In this document: positions 1 through 14,270 of the stretch, in pieces
Layout: every line of letters starts with the position of its first letter
Position numbering within the stretch: position 1 is the first letter of the stretch
DNA from: Monarcha castaneiventris obscurior
Lineage: Eukaryota > Chordata > Aves > Passeriformes > Monarchidae
Assembly (NCBI GenBank): GCA_026261815.1
Contig: JAMPIT010000886.1
Span: 22,240,001 to 22,304,000 of the forward strand
Reading direction: 5' to 3'
DNA: 64,000 bases
Notes under the pieces: generated by a model
What the model was told of the DNA's origin: nothing
Databases searched by the model: none
What the model saw: only the letters and a program-made list of their open reading frames with translations
Program-made: the position numbers and the translations under genes

Positions 1-3000
1 AACCTTTCTGAAGCTTTAACCACTAATGCTGATTTTTTGCTTCTCTGTTTGTATGAGAAAATTCCTTTATATATTGTCATCTTTCCAGGAATTTCTTAAA
101 TTTTCAGTCTTGAATGTTAATTGCAATGTTTATCCCTGCATAAGATTTTAATTCCTGATGCCCAAAAGGTTTGGAGGAGTGCATTTTATCTTTACCACAT
201 TTTATCTTTAAATTTGTTTTGATCTTTTTATTTATACTTTCTTCTGTGATGATGAACTATAGAATTTCAAATTGACTTTTACAAGTTCTTAACAATTCTC
301 TTTTCATGATAGAAAGTTGCTTTTGTGGTGGTCATCTACAACTATAAAATGCTTGCTCTTAGTTTATCAAAGGGGTTTTTTTTTAATGTTCTAGTTCATG
401 TTAATTATTAGTCATTTATGTAAAAATCAGTACAGTCTTTTACAGCATATAGGCATGCTCTTGAAAACAAAATGGTGCTCAAAGATTTTCCCACATATTT
501 TCATGAGCTAGGCATTCTGCTCCTTAAGTTTTTGCCAGCTTTCTGGGAATTTTCCTATGTGTCCTTAGTCTTGCACAACAAGTGTGTTCCAAATATTTAT
601 ATGCAGGAATTTTCTTAAGTACAAAAAAATTTTTACAGCACTGCAGCTTCAGTGAAAGTTGCAGGAAGGTGGCCTTGAAGCAAGGGGAGGAGAAAGGAGA
701 AATAAGGGGAAAAATCTGATTTTGAAGTACCATAACTGGGAAAGGTGATACAGTGGTCTCTAATATATTTCTCTGTGTAAAGGCCTGCATCCCCTGTGCA
801 GACACATCCCTGAAGGGAAGTGTCCTCTTTCATGTATTTTACACCAGAAAATGAATAGTTCATCAAGCAATCCTAATTTTTTCTCCATAGAGCAGAAGGA
901 GAGGGGGAGAAAACCAATAACTGCATAGTGCCACTTATTCTAATTTGTTCATCTCTGTGTTTTGTAATATTAATTATCTTTTCTTGTTATATTTTTGATG
1001 GCTTTTGAAGTGTTAGTGAAGATGTTGTGTAGAAGCATTATGGACTATCATGCCAAAAATGTTAAATTCCTCTCATTAGGGAGAACTGAATAATCTTTCG
1101 TATCTTTCTGAGGTTCATATAAATAGGTGATTTGTACCAGAGGCAAGGTCTTTAGCAAGAAATCCCAAGAGCCCTTCTATGTTCTGCAGACTTGAATTTT
1201 GCAATATAAGACTTCTAAACCCACTTCCTTCTCTTTTTTCCCCCCCCACCCTTTTTTTTCTGTAAATTTTATTTGTCTTTATAAGGTACACAGAATTCAG
1301 TTTTTTTTCTCATTGCTTAGTTGTGGGAAAAAACCCCAACTATCATAGATCTTTTTCAACAGGAAGATTATTGTAATTAAGGAGAAATCAGCTGGTATAC
1401 TTGCTAATATCATACTCTTCTGTGCTTTGATTTCATATAACTGTTATTGCCTAGTCAAGTTGCTAGGCTGCTCTAGATGTGCTTAATTGCTTGCATAAAA
1501 AGAGAAGTTCCCTGTGGTACTTGTGGCCACTTCTGGTAGCTTATTTTTAGTCTCCTGGATGGGAGGGACATACAAACTGGTCTTTTATATTTGGGAGAAT
1601 GAATGCTTGTGGGCCTGGGGACTCGTGGGTATTCCTTTTGAGCACCAGCCTGGGTCAATGACCTGAGTAAAAATCATGTGTTTTGAATTTTTCTAAGTTT
1701 GCTGTAGTAGGCAAAACCTTTGGCACGGTGAGAACTTAGGCCTGCTGTTCTGGGCTGCCTACGAATGTGAACGTGGGGCTAGAGAATGAGCCCAGCAGGC
1801 AAAGTAGAGGCAATACTGATATTCTGAAATCAGAATTTGTTTTCCTTGAAAGAGTGGTAGTATGCAAGGTTATTTCTTATTCCAGGTACCATTTTTTGAA
1901 ATTGAAATAAATAAGGGTGTTGAGGGTGAAAGTCAGGAGGCAAGAATTCATTCAGGGCACTGTAGATATTGTTGCTTTCTCTCTAACTAAATGGCTTGAA
2001 AGAACTGACTGGCAGTGGCATAGGTGCATAAATGATTTGAAAAATATTAGAACAAACATTCTGTTAATTTGCTCATTACACAAACTTTTTAAAGATGGAA
2101 TGTATTCTTTCCACTGTTCCGTCTCTTATTTTCCCAAAAGCATTTAACAAGCCACCTCATTCTACGTCTTAAAATTTCCTTTTGAAGTTCTTCTGGTACA
2201 TAGGGCATACAAGATTTGACAGGGGCCTATCGTTATGATGTTGCATTATTTACTTTTACTCTGCTATCTTCCTTTGGTCATTGTTTTTCTCCTGTTCCAC
2301 AGATGCAGTTGTAATCTTTTTATTCCGCATTAAATATTTCTCTGTGTTTTGTCACTGAAAATTTAAGTTAATAAGCAGTAATCTGATGAGCAGTGCTGCA
2401 TTGCATGGGTCCTTAAAGTTTTCTCCTATACTTTCATTGTCCTTCAGTTGCTTCATTCTTATTATGGTAGGGGCTGAAAGGTGGACCAGATCAGAAGCTG
2501 TTCCATGTCAAGAAGGATGTAAGAGAAAAAGGATTCCTAGCCATCTCATTTCTCTGTTGCTGCTTGTCATGCAACTCCACAAACATTTGTTCCAATTGAC
2601 GGCTTAGTGTGGAAACACAAATGAGCAGCTGAACCTGAAGGTAGTTGGCCTGTGAATCTCCTAGACAGAGCTATATAAATACTACTTCAGCAAAACCATA
2701 TAATATTGAAGTTATACATTTATGGGATAGTCATTTGTCTGTTACAGATATTCCAAAGGGGACACCTTTCTGTATCAATTATGAACGAATATTTAGCAAC
2801 GTCCCTTTATTCATCATGGCTTTTCCAAGTAGATTTAATCTTAAAAAAACATCATATTCGATAATGAGTTCCCAGTTTAAGTGTAAATTAGATATAGCTG
2901 TTACCCCACTGTGCCTCTCCTCAGTCAGTCAGTACATCATTTTCATCTGCTAAACTGTATGGAAATATGCTGTGTGGACAATAAGCAAAAATGTTTTCAG

Positions 3001-5040
3001 AATCCATCTTGATGTGCTTATACATTAGATTTTATAGTCCCTGAAAACACAGTCTGTAGTCCATTCTTTGCTGAGAAACATACAATAGAATCTTCATAAA
3101 CTGAGAAACTTGTCGACAAATGAAATTGATAATGTGGGCAATTATTTTGGATTTTGTGGCCCACCTGCAGTAGTTACAGTTAGAATTTTAAGTAACTCGA
3201 GAATGGAAGTATCCAAGTCAAATTAGGATGTTTTCTGAGATGCTACATTTTGTATTGCCCTAATTTTATCCCTTGTTTTTCCTAATATTTGTTGTGTGTT
3301 CCTTTTCCAGAGCTTAAATTTGCATTTAGAATAATTTTGATTTGCTTTAGGTTTTGTGGTACAGACGGAGAAAATACAATTCTTGAATTCCATCGAAACT
3401 AATGCTAAACTACCACACTGAAACAGTTCTTCAATAAATTTTAAGTACTGAAATAACATATAAATAAGAGCTCTTTGAATACTCTGAGGGGTAAGTATGC
3501 CTGTCAAGTCTAAATCCTTTTCCTGATAGATTAACAGTTCCCCCAGTAACCTGAACCTTTATCAGTAATGTGCAAATTTACAAGGAGATGATTGGATCAG
3601 CAGCCTGTGTAGGTTGACACCAGTCTGAGCGTGTCATGCCAGCTCCAGCATTTGTGATACAAACGATGTGTGTGCATGGGTAGAGATAATCGTCCTGTGT
3701 GGGGGTATTGTGGATGCTCCAGCAGCTCTCTTTTTGGCTGATGGGCTGAGTGCTGGTGTGTGTGCATGTGCCAGTACCAAACTGAGGGAGTTATGTGCAA
3801 ACTGTGGTGATGGTGGATCACATCGTTCCCACCCTGAAGAAAACACCAGCATGGAAGTTTCAATTCCTTATTCTAGAGCTGTTGTTTTTACCCCATAGGG
3901 AAGGTATTTGGATTTTCTAATGCAGGATGCTTTTCTTCTTGTTAAGAGGGAAAATAATGATACTGCCTGACTTGAGAAGAGGTAAAAGAGGACAGATAGG
4001 TTAACTAATTTCAACTAATGGGGACCACAAAGTGTTATGGAAATGCAGGTGGGAAGATTACTGCTGAGTAATAAGAAAACCTTTCAAATTATGGTAAAGG
4101 CAATTGAGGATATGCACTGTTTCTCTTTCAAAATCAGTATCAGGATATTTAGAGGACAGGCTATCACTATTATGTTAAATTGTGCTACCTACAACGTAAG
4201 CTTCTGTCTTTGCTAAAGCTGCCAGTTTTTATAAACAGCAGAAGACAGAAAGGGTTTACTAAGAATAATGTTGAAGCCCAAAAGAATCCTGCAGCCTATA
4301 AATCTTAATAGAGGTTCTAAGATTCCAATGGGCTGCATGTGTCTCTTTTACCCAACCTCACTCCATCTTGGCTCCCCTGTGATGACTGCAATTTTCTTGA
4401 AACAGAGGCACGGTGACTTGAATTTACTTGTGGCACTATTTGCCTACAAACAGGAATACATGCATATAACCTATGCAAATCAATAAAAGCATGTCAAGAC
4501 CCCTTAGATCGCAGTGCTCTGCTAAAATGCAATTTATCATGCTGCAAATGAGAGTAAGAGACTAGGTAACAAATAGTGTCTGATCATTTAACTAGCACCT
4601 GTTGTCATGCATTTGAAAACTGCATTTTTCATTTGACGTACAGTAAATTGCATTTTCATATATATTGAATGGAAGAGGGGACTTGGGGATGTACATATGC
4701 AGGATTTCATGAACAATGGAAGTTTTACAGCTGCTTGCTTGAAGGGCTCATATCAGAGTCTAAACATGTATTTGTTCAGTTTTTGGGAATGCAAAATATC
4801 TCTATTTAGAGAGAAAAATGTAGAAAGTGAGGGTTTGATGCAAATTCATAGCATTGTTAAATGTATAATTACTAAGAATTGTTTCAAAAAATATCTAAAT
4901 CAGACAGCTATTTTAAAATTTATTCTAAGAATGTGCCAAATCAGGTGAAAAACAGCAATATCTTTTGAGAAGCACTGTTTAAATTTGTTTCGAGGACACA
5001 TTCTTCCCCATTGAACCCATTTCTTTAAAACTGTTGAAGT
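1..5040. other. AT-rich noncoding stretch, no gene seen
   Basis: I see no gene here. Open frames on both strands are about 100 codons or shorter, overlap one another and match no family I recognise. A pyrimidine tract of T and C runs lies at about 1225-1261. A slightly GC-richer patch at about 3597-3870 has overlapping frames on both strands, which is what a lower stop-codon density produces. No transposon was recognised in this stretch. Confidence 0.7.
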
Positions 5041-5118
5041 GTTTGGGGTTTTGGAGGTTTTTTTTTACTTTTAGGTTTGGGTTTTTTTGCTTTTGTTTTG
5101 AATTTGGGAGTTTTAGGA
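5041..5118 (+). repeat. G/T-rich low-complexity tract
   Basis: The + strand alternates short G runs with long T runs and has almost no C over nearly 80 bases. It is the longest of several tracts of this kind in the window, in either orientation (others near 21880-21965, 23078-23120, 43335-43365, 49333-49362, 53800-53835 and 60839-60870). Confidence 0.75.
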
Positions 5119-6984
5119 TTTATCACAATGACTTATGTACGTGTAAGGGAAACTTCTTCAGAGTCTGGAGGCTGTAGTACTGTGCAAAGCTAAGACATGA
5201 ATTTCAGTCTTGAAGCATATCCCTTTCTAAAATATATAGGATTTTTTAGTGTAAAACGTGTTTCTTTTGCTGAGATTAATCCAGTTATGGTTTGTGGTGC
5301 ATCTTTTACTTCATAAAGAAATGGTCTTGGAGACAAACAGAATGTATGTACGGAAATTCCAGCGCAATAAAGATCTTTTCCACTGGACTAAGGGCTTTGC
5401 AAATGTTCATGGATTTTGCTGCCCCAGTTGATGTGAACTAATCTTCTGAGCATTTTTCCTATATATATCTGTTTCTAATGATGTGTAGTTCAGTTCTTGG
5501 TCCTAGTGGGCAAATCATGTAGGTATCATGATATTTTTCAGCACAAAAAACTTTATTTATTTATTTTACCCACTACCAAAGCTATTTATCACACCTTTGT
5601 CTTGTGTTGCTGTTCTCTGCTCATTAAGGAATCGGGTCCTTGGAAAGGTAGTGTGGGGTTTTCTAGTTTCACGTGACATATTATAGGTATATAGGTGTTC
5701 TTTCCTGAGGTTTCACTCACGATTTTCATAAATTATAAATTTCCTTATTATATTGTCTGTATGAATGAGAGATTCAGGAGACTTCACTTTCTCAATACTT
5801 GGAGCAGATTAATGAAACTTCTTTTATGTAATACGCAGGTGATGCAAATGCTACAAAGATCCTGCTCCCGTACTGTCCTTCCATTTTTACATTCATACCA
5901 ATATCCCGTGTTAACTTCGATAGATTAAGGTTTTTTTCATGCACTCTGAATTTTGGCCTAGCGCTGGCTATAGAAATAGATTTCTGAAGTGTATGAGCAG
6001 TTTTACCTATCACAGACCATTTGTGAGTTTTGCCTGCAAGTTGAAAATTTTAAAACAACCAACCAAAAAAAGAAAAAAAAAAAAAAATCTTCACTTTGAC
6101 TCTTGCAAGGAGAATTCTACACCCAAGAATGTTTTTCATAGCATTATGTTTTAAGGACTTGGTGTGCTGTCATTAGACTGAAGACTTATATTTTTAAACG
6201 TCCATAAAATTTGCAGATTTAATTGATATAATTCCTTTTTCATAAAATTACATTTGTTAGTAGAAAAAATAGATTATAGGCTTCCTGATATATTGAGGAA
6301 ATTTAAATAGGGGGTTTTAATGTACAGTCAATTTTTACTAACAGAAGTGACTTACCTGTGTTAAGTTAGGTGTAAATGCTTGTTTGAGAAAAATCCTTTA
6401 AATGCTCATTGACAGTAAAGAAAAAGCAAACTGGTGTAAAGACAGACTGGCTTGCAGTGTTTCAGCTTGATTTTGCTAGCAATGAAATGTAAATTGTGTT
6501 ATGGTGCAGAAAACTATGCCAAGTCATGGGTTTTATTTCAGATCATTAGTATGATGAGCATGTTGTGTTTATGTGAACAAAACTCTGATGAACACTAATC
6601 TGAATGGCTACTTAGTCATTTCAATCAGTTGGTAATTATTGTTTGGCAACAAAAATACCAGTTTCATCCAATAAAACTGGTAGCCTTATATAATTATTTC
6701 CTAATTCATTCCTTCTAGAGTCTTGTCCCAGCGTCATGTGTTAGTATGATTATTCAGCTTTTGCTTTTCTGATTTCCGTGTCCCAGTGGCTTGGCCTCAG
6801 ACTATAAGCAACTGTATATGGGCAGGCAGCAGGGCATATGTACATGCTTGAGGTAAAAACCCCAATTCACACAGTAGAGAATAAAGAGTTAAAAAAAAAA
6901 AAAGCTAATTAAAGAATTTAGAGAAATTACTGCTAAGCATCCTACTTCTGTAAATGGCAGTTTTTTAGGAGGGGAGAGTCTTTA
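5119..6984. other. AT-rich noncoding stretch
   Basis: Nothing gene-like is visible. An A-rich run lies at about 6065-6087 and another at about 6891-6903. Open frames are at most 77 codons and unrecognised. Neither A run is preceded by a recognisable retrocopy, so they are probably simple A tracts. Confidence 0.65.
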
Positions 6985-7044
6985 AGTGGACTTTGGTGAT
7001 CCTTGTAGGTCCCTTCCAACTTAGGATGTTTTATAATTCTGTGA
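6985..7044 (+). mobile_element. CR1 LINE, 3'-terminal tail fragment
   Basis: About 60 bases match the extreme 3' end of CR1. A diverged form of the TGGACTAGATGATC block is followed by AGGTCCCTTCCAAC and then by degenerate octamers ending in ATTCTGTGA. The copy is in the + orientation and severely 5'-truncated, the usual fate of CR1 insertions. Mismatches throughout suggest an old copy. It carries no coding sequence. Confidence 0.85.
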
Positions 7045-8599
7045 AGTGTGTGAAAAATACGTATTTTGAAATATCATATTGTTAACATGTTTGTGTTTTG
7101 AGGTATTTTGTGCGCGTGTTTTTGTTTTTGTTTGGGTTTCTTTTTTTCCTGGGAACACAGCAGTGTTTTATTTTTCACCCTAAATGCCTCTTTCATTTGG
7201 GAGATATGGCAGACCCCTCCACAGCCCCAGTCAAACTCACTTGGGAAGAGACACCAGCAACATGAGGGGATGTGCTTGCACAGGGGCTCTTGGGTGGAAG
7301 GTTTGTCTCTGCTGCCACCACCAACCCTGTGTGGATTTTTTCTCTTGGGGCAGCTGGGGCCAGGCAAGGCCAGGGGTTTGGTTCTCGGTGCCAGGAAGCA
7401 CATGGGGATGGCAGCTGCTTGGGGCTGTTTCACATCCTCTTAATAAACAGAGGTGGAAAAAATGAATTTCTCCTGGAGTCTCATCGCTTCCCGTCTTTTG
7501 ACACCTTACCTGCTTGTGGGGAGAGAGTAAGAGAAGTGAAAAACACTGGTGCTGGCCCACTCCTCTGGCTTGAAAGGTGACAGTTTTTCTTCTTGCCCTA
7601 GGGCTGTTGGGATTATGGAGAAACCGTGGAAGTCTTTAATTTTTCACATTGAAACATCTGATTTGCTTAAAGAGGCGTGGGTGATATTTTCAGGAAGACT
7701 CCCATGAATGTGAGTGGAGGCCCCAGTAAATAATTGTTTTTCTGCACCTCTCTAGACTCAACGTTTTATTTCCCCCAACTGTTTCCCCCACCTTAGCATT
7801 TGAAACTTGCATAATACAAAGTAAAGGCTATTACTCTGTTAGGGGAAGGTGCAAAACTGTTACCTGGCACATGTTGCTGCCTTTCTCCCAACTTACTGGC
7901 CACGTACTTCCCCTGTGTTTTAGAAAGGTTGTGCACCTCTTCCCAAAGATGGAACTGCCTTTTGAGTGGTTTGCATGAGTTGGGCTGTACGGAAACCCTG
8001 TAGAAAACAGAGGATATGTTTGTAGCAAAGCACAAATACTGAAATGAGGTTTTTGTGCTCTGCTCACCAAGAGCAAAACAGGAAGCTAATTCCCCGCCCT
8101 TATGGGGGAGTTTTTTCCTCAAATGACTGATTATGATTTGGTATTGTTTCTTGCTGATAAAACTCAGTTTTTGTATGTTTAAGTTTCAGTTTGATCTATT
8201 TTCTTGTGTCTAGAAATACATTCAAATGGTTTTAAAATGAGAAATGTGCCAGCTAGGATTATTTTGGTGCAAAGATTTCCATTTAGTTAACAGAGAGAAG
8301 GAGAGAGAATTTTTAAAATAAAGCATCTTTGAATTGCTTGCAAAGGGAACAGAAAACACATATTTTAAATATTTCGACATAGCAGGTCAGAAGGGAAGTG
8401 TTTCATTGTATTGTTTAAATGTTTCATATATGTCTTCTGTCTATACACACTGCCTGTTTTGAAACCGGTAAAAAGTAGTAGTTCTTGCAAGTAGCCCCTA
8501 TGACATTCATTTGTAATACCACGCAAATGCTGTGACTTTGCCAGCTGTGCCTCTTCTTAGTGTAGAAGGGCCCAAACTATTCTTGATACTTGTTCTGAA
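7045..8599. other. Noncoding stretch with GC-richer island
   Basis: No gene is supported. A T/G tract lies at about 7110-7150. From about 7170 to 7570 the sequence becomes markedly G+C richer than its surroundings and carries overlapping open frames of 93-119 codons on both strands. None has a recognised domain. CpG stays scarce there, so it is not a CpG island. It could be an unrecognised old repeat or simply a composition shift. Confidence 0.6.
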
Positions 8600-8960
8600 G
8601 ATAAATTAGTGGCTTCTAAATAATGCAGTGAACCCTAATTCTCTTTGATTAGTAGCGAGTTAGATGATAGCGACCCATTGAAATTGGTCATCAGCATAAA
8701 TAATGAGTGAATGAACTGATAAAATGCAAAGTCACCGGCCATCATAAATCAAATGAAATCCACTTTCTCTGGAAGTCACTGAAATTAGAAGTCCGTGCTC
8801 CTATTAATTATTTTGCCTTCTGAAGACGACAGTGTTATAAATCAGCCTTGAAAGGCACTTCACTTAGGAAGCTGAAAGAGTAAGACTGCCTGCAAATTGT
8901 TTTGTATACGCACCTAATTGTTTCTTAAGTAACCCACCTTTTGTAGGATGACTGCTGAAA
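8600..8960. promoter_or_regulatory. Candidate conserved noncoding element (CNE-like)
   Basis: This block keeps about six CpG sites between 8650 and 8910 in a region where CpG is otherwise rare. It carries homeodomain-type cores (TAATTA at 8804-8809, plus several ATTA and AAATCAA-type motifs). It contains no long homopolymer, no recognisable repeat and no useful open frame. That texture is typical of deeply conserved vertebrate enhancers, but conservation is inferred here, not observed. Confidence 0.35.
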
Positions 8961-11900
8961 AGCAGAGAGTGTACCCAAAAGTGTAGATTAATGAAAGCAG
9001 CAGACATTCCTGTAAGAAAATTATTTGGTCAGAATAATAGCTGCATAATAATTATGCATTGGTCAGTCTGAAGCTGAACCTACTGTTCTTGTTAGGCAGG
9101 GTTCCTCCAGTCAATTTGAACTTGGAGGGATTCTCATTTATTAGCTCAGTATAATTACATGGCAATAAGAAAATTGTCAGTGAAAAAGTCTGGAGCAAGG
9201 AAAAAATGGGCATGCAGACAAGTTTAGTTTAAAATTGTGCTGTGCATTTGTCTAAACAACATATTGCAAGAATTTGGAATGACATGTAAACGCTTCCTGC
9301 AGAAAGTGTATACATATTTCTGTTGTAGTTTATCTATGCATTTTTGTATATTTAAATATGCAGACATATCTATAGGGCTTTTAAAAACCCACCATGCTCT
9401 CTCTGAAGTTACTGAACGCTCCTTGCACAATATCTTAATTTTTCTTTGTTGTGCTGGAACCTCCTTGTGCGTATTGTTTGATTATGCCCAAATGTGTCTT
9501 TGTTCATATTACCAGTAATTTAATGAAGTAGAAGTAGATGTGCTTTGAATCAGAGAGAAGATGAATGGTCACAGAACATTCCTTGGAAAATGCAGAAATA
9601 GCATTACTCTTGTGGGTGTTAGAGTTAAAGTTCCAGCTTTTCATGTCTTCTGTGTCATAAATGGCTTATAGATGTTGAGCTTATATGGGAAACACGGTAT
9701 AATATAGAGGTGAGGAAGACTGAAAAGAAATGGTTAAAAAAAAGGATAAAAGTGTATACAACAGAGAAAAACAGGGAGAAGAGTGTGTACATGTTTAAGA
9801 AAATATATAAATAATATATATAAAAGTATAGTGTATAAAAGGTTAGACTCAGTACCAGGCTTTTACTTCATGTATGCTTATCTGATTTTATGTCAATACT
9901 TGATCTGTGTGCTAGACAACCAATTATGGAGAGAGCAAGACATATAAATATGTATTGTGTGGGACTTCTACCTCTCTCCACAAAAAATAGGACTTCATGT
10001 TATTTTCTACTGAGGCATCATAAAACATATACTATGATTACTTATGCTTATGTAACTCGTTGCTTAAATATATGTTTTTTCTGAGGAAAAACTGGACAGA
10101 AAGCAGAGTCAAATATCTTCCTACTTTGCCATAAATGCCTGGAAACTTGTGGAAGATGAAAATAATTTTAACTGCAGTGTTCTCTCCCGCACTCCTCTCT
10201 TCTGACTTCATTTATTTATACATACCTATATGGTGTACTGTGGGTTTTTTTCTTTTTAAAAACCAATGACAACTTCAGTGGTTATTTTCATTTGCAGTTC
10301 TGTGTGATGGATCTTCCATTTATCAATAGATCTGGGAACTACATAGGTTCTTGTATGTTTTTTAGCTATTTTGGAAAAGCACCAAAATGTAAGGCAGTGA
10401 AACTGGCACTTTTGAACATGTCCATCTCCTTACTCCTGGAAATTAAACTTTCTCATAATATATTTGCACGTTATTTCTCTTTTTATAGGCAGTATTACAC
10501 ACTTTTGGTTAATCACTGTAACATAATATCCAAAAATATTCCTTATTCCAGGAACTTGTTGAATTCTAAAACTCTGTTCCCATTCCTGTTGGCTAATAGA
10601 TGTGACTGTCTTGGGGAATTGGAAAATTTTTATTCAGTTTAAGCTCTAAGTACCTGTAAAAGTTTGTTTGTAATATGGTAGGGCTTTAATCTTTGATTTC
10701 TTTTAACTTGTGCACTTGCTACACTTCAATACCATGGATCAACTGGAAACTGCTGGACGCTCTCTCTGTCTGTAAGTGCCCCTTTAGTAGCATCCTCACC
10801 CCCAAAACTGACAGATTAAAATGTGCAGACATAGTGTTGGAAACATCAGTACCATTAAACTATTGGTACAAATAAAGTAATAATTCAAGTTTTGAGCCAT
10901 GTGAGTTAGGGAGGATATAAAGGGGATAAATGCTTTGAGGTTACATTGTGAAGGAGAACAATCTGCATGCAGTCACCAATTTTTTTCGAAGGACTTCTGT
11001 CTCTTCTCATAATAACTAGAAAGTTTTCACTGTTCTCAGCTAAAACAAAAAAAATTGGGTGAAGTAAAGAGAAAAAAAGTTATTAGTATAGTAAAAATAT
11101 CTTTATCTACCGACGCAAAGTAATGTTTTTGTATGGTTATTGCATGCAGTGTTTGCTTAAGTACGTTACACATTTTAAAGGAAGGAATGCTTTTAGAATC
11201 TGGATAAGTCAAAATTCAGTTAATTTATGAATTAGTCTGTGAATGATGCTAGTCAGGAAGGCTGTCTTTGAGATGTGAGCTTTCAGTTCTATTGTCCAAT
11301 ATGTTTCTATTATGACTGTTTATAATCTTATGATGGCGAAAGACTGCTAGAGCAAAAGAAAGTTCTTTGTTGAGAAAATGCGAACAACTGTACTTGAGCA
11401 ATTGCTGTGGTAATTGAGTTACTTATTTTAAAAATAAACCTAAGTTGCTCCTTGGATAAAGGAGTTTGATTCATATGTCAGTACTAATTAGCAATGGGTG
11501 AGTGTAGGGAGCAGTCCAGTAAGTGGTTGCAAATGTCAGTCTCAAACATCATTGTCAATACCTCTTTCATACCTTCCCTAAAGTGGTCTAGTGTCAGGAT
11601 TTCTTGTTTTTGACTGTCTGTGTCATCATATTTGAGTGCAGTGTCCTGAAGATTTCCCTTCAGTTGGATGTATTTTGGATGAATTTGTGTTCGTATTTTA
11701 CAGACTTGTGTACAAGTTAACAATCAAAAGAAGCAATGTTGTGTTTCTACTGAACAAACCTATTAGCTGCCATTCTGCTTTAGGAGGTACCTCATTTTAA
11801 TGGCTTTGATCCACTTGGCAAGTCCTGTATGTCCTATATGCTATTTGATAGAGGGTGCTACTGAACAGTCTCCAACTTTCTTCTGTCCTTTCTCATTAGG

Positions 11901-14270
11901 AAAGAGACAATCCTTAGAAAATTGCTGTCTTATGCTTTGATACAAGATGATGAATTTGATTCTCTTGCTAACTTCAAGAACACTTACTTAACCTGTGTGT
12001 TGAATTTTGTTGCAAGGCAGATTTGATAAACGTTTAAGTAGTTCCATTGTGTTCTCTGTGAGAGAAAGGCAGTACGAAGGGAAGTCTAGAAGATGGCAAG
12101 ACTTACACAACTCTTCAGGTTGACAGCAGTGGTGGCTGAGAGAGGAAAATACCTTTTTTTTTTCCTTTGCTGTAGGAGTAAGTTTAAGTAAGTAAATAAT
12201 TTCCTGACTGTGGGAATAAGGTTCATGGTAAGGCTTCCCCACAAGGCACTGACAGATAAGAAAAGCAGAGTCTACTGGAAAGTGTTTAGTAGTTGTATTG
12301 AAAAGATACTTCCACAATGTCCAGGCTTGGATAATTACTGATAATAGTTTTACTAGCTGGTCTGAGACACAAATGACTGATAGTGCTAATCTTCTTTACG
12401 TTGCAATAGTAAGTGACACTGAACTACAGAATACCTGAGAAAGAACTCAAGCTATGGTAGATGAACCAGCAGGGTATAAGGCAAAAGGCAGGCAGTTGTG
12501 TAACTTAGTGTTTAATTCTGGCTGTAGTAATTAATGGCTAGTTTAGATTAAATGCCTACATAGACACTTTTAAAAGTCACTATAATAGGCAAGCATGGTC
12601 TTCCCTACTCAGCTGTTGGAGATACCTGGTTGTAAGGAGTACATAGAAATTTTTGTTTATTGCCTGGCATGATGTGTTTGAATACTTGAAAGTCAACAGT
12701 CATTGGCTGCAGTCTCATGGTGTGTATTTGATTGCACAGCCCTTCTAGTAAAAACAGTGCTGCAGCTCTATAAATAGTACATAACCCTGATGAACAACAG
12801 AAGTGACCATTTTGAGAGTGGTACTGAAGCCAAATGAAAGGCTTTTGCTCCCATGCAGAGTTCCCTAAGTGGTGGAGGCAAACCAAGGGAAACGTTGACC
12901 TGCTGTCTCCATGTCCCAGCTGTCCTAATGCCAATCTTGTGCCTTTCAGCGGCATTACTGGGACGTGTTTCCACTGATGCCATGGGTGTCACTTGGTGGA
13001 AAAACATGGCAAGAGAATGCAAAAGATTGAGCAAAAGTCTAGTTCAGAGACACAGAACAGGTTTTGATGAGCATATGCTGCAATAGCTTGTAAATCTTGC
13101 TATATCTTCTGGTCTCTCCATGGGTTATGTCCTTAAAATACCAACAAGGTAAAAGGATCCCAAAACTTGTTGAATTTGAAATTGAATCAGGGATAGGGTT
13201 GGAATAAAGCTGGCTTTTGTTGAGTCTGCTCAATGTTTTGTTATTGTAGCTGTTGTGCATGGATGTTTTCAAAACAACAGATAAAATAGATTTAGTATTG
13301 CAACAACTGTGTAACCTGTAGTTAAATACCTGATGTAAATTCTCAGATGATATTAAGAAAATGTGTGCTGTCATAAACTGATTTTCAAAACATCTGGCTT
13401 TCCAAAAATTTTTGAATTTATATAAAATTCTCCACCTGCTGTTGTAGATACTCTTTCAAACAGTATTTCTGAATTGTCCATTCAAGGGGTTGAACACATA
13501 CTTTCGTTTTACTTCATATGCTAATTAATAATGTAATTTGATTTGTTGTTTTCATGGGGAAAAACTATTTTCTGCTCTCTACAGTTGTAAAGAAAACCAA
13601 AATAAAAATAGCATCAGATTTTGAATAATGAAGTGAATAAGGAGTTAAGTTTCTTATAATATTTCTTGTTTGATCCTTGATTTAAAAAAAAAAGAAAAAC
13701 AAAATTAAAAAAAGCCTGCATGTAAATATATTTTTATGTATGCTAAGCATAAAGATAGCTCTGTCCTACCATATTGATTTATTAGATTCTCTGACATTTT
13801 AGTTGTGGTTGTTATGTTATATTTATGAGATGAATGTTGGATTCGCTCATTATGTTATCCTCATTTATTTTACATACTTTTATGGCTGGTTGTGCTCAGC
13901 TTTACATTTAAAGCTTTATTGCAGCTGTTAGTGTTGGGGGGAGGGGGAGGCAAGTACTTATTGATCAGAATTTACATGTTTACTGTTGTAATAATGATTT
14001 ATGTAATCTTTTTCTACATATAAGATCTTTCTCTGAAAGAAAATAGTATAGTTCAGGAGGTCTCTTCAACTGAAAAAGGGTTTTGCTTAAGAAGTTTGGG
14101 ACTGGACTTTTCTAGAGCAGTATGGTGAATGCTTCACAATACTGATGATGAATTTTTCCCTTATGTAAAATGATGCAAGTGATCTTTATAATTTAACATT
14201 TTATTTATGTTTACTTTACACTCAAGACGAAGGAATGCTAGTGTTAAAAATTATTATTTCTCAGAGGCCC
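8961..14270. other. AT-rich noncoding stretch, no gene seen
   Basis: No gene or transposon was recognised. An AT-dinucleotide-rich patch lies at about 9800-9840 and an A-rich tract at about 13684-13714. The longest open frames (about 116 codons, on + at 10292-10642 and on - at 12605-12955) have no recognisable domain and are not flanked by convincing splice sites. A purine-rich run of Gs lies near 13935-13950. Confidence 0.65.

Noticed and set aside
1740..1800. Imperfect inverted GCCTGCTG / CAGCAGGC arms
   Set aside because: Arms are interrupted and short, with no transposon features or flanking duplication visible.
7074..7580. Five overlapping open frames of 93-119 codons
   Set aside because: They occur on both strands in several frames at once, which fits a GC-richer patch with few stop codons and not a gene.
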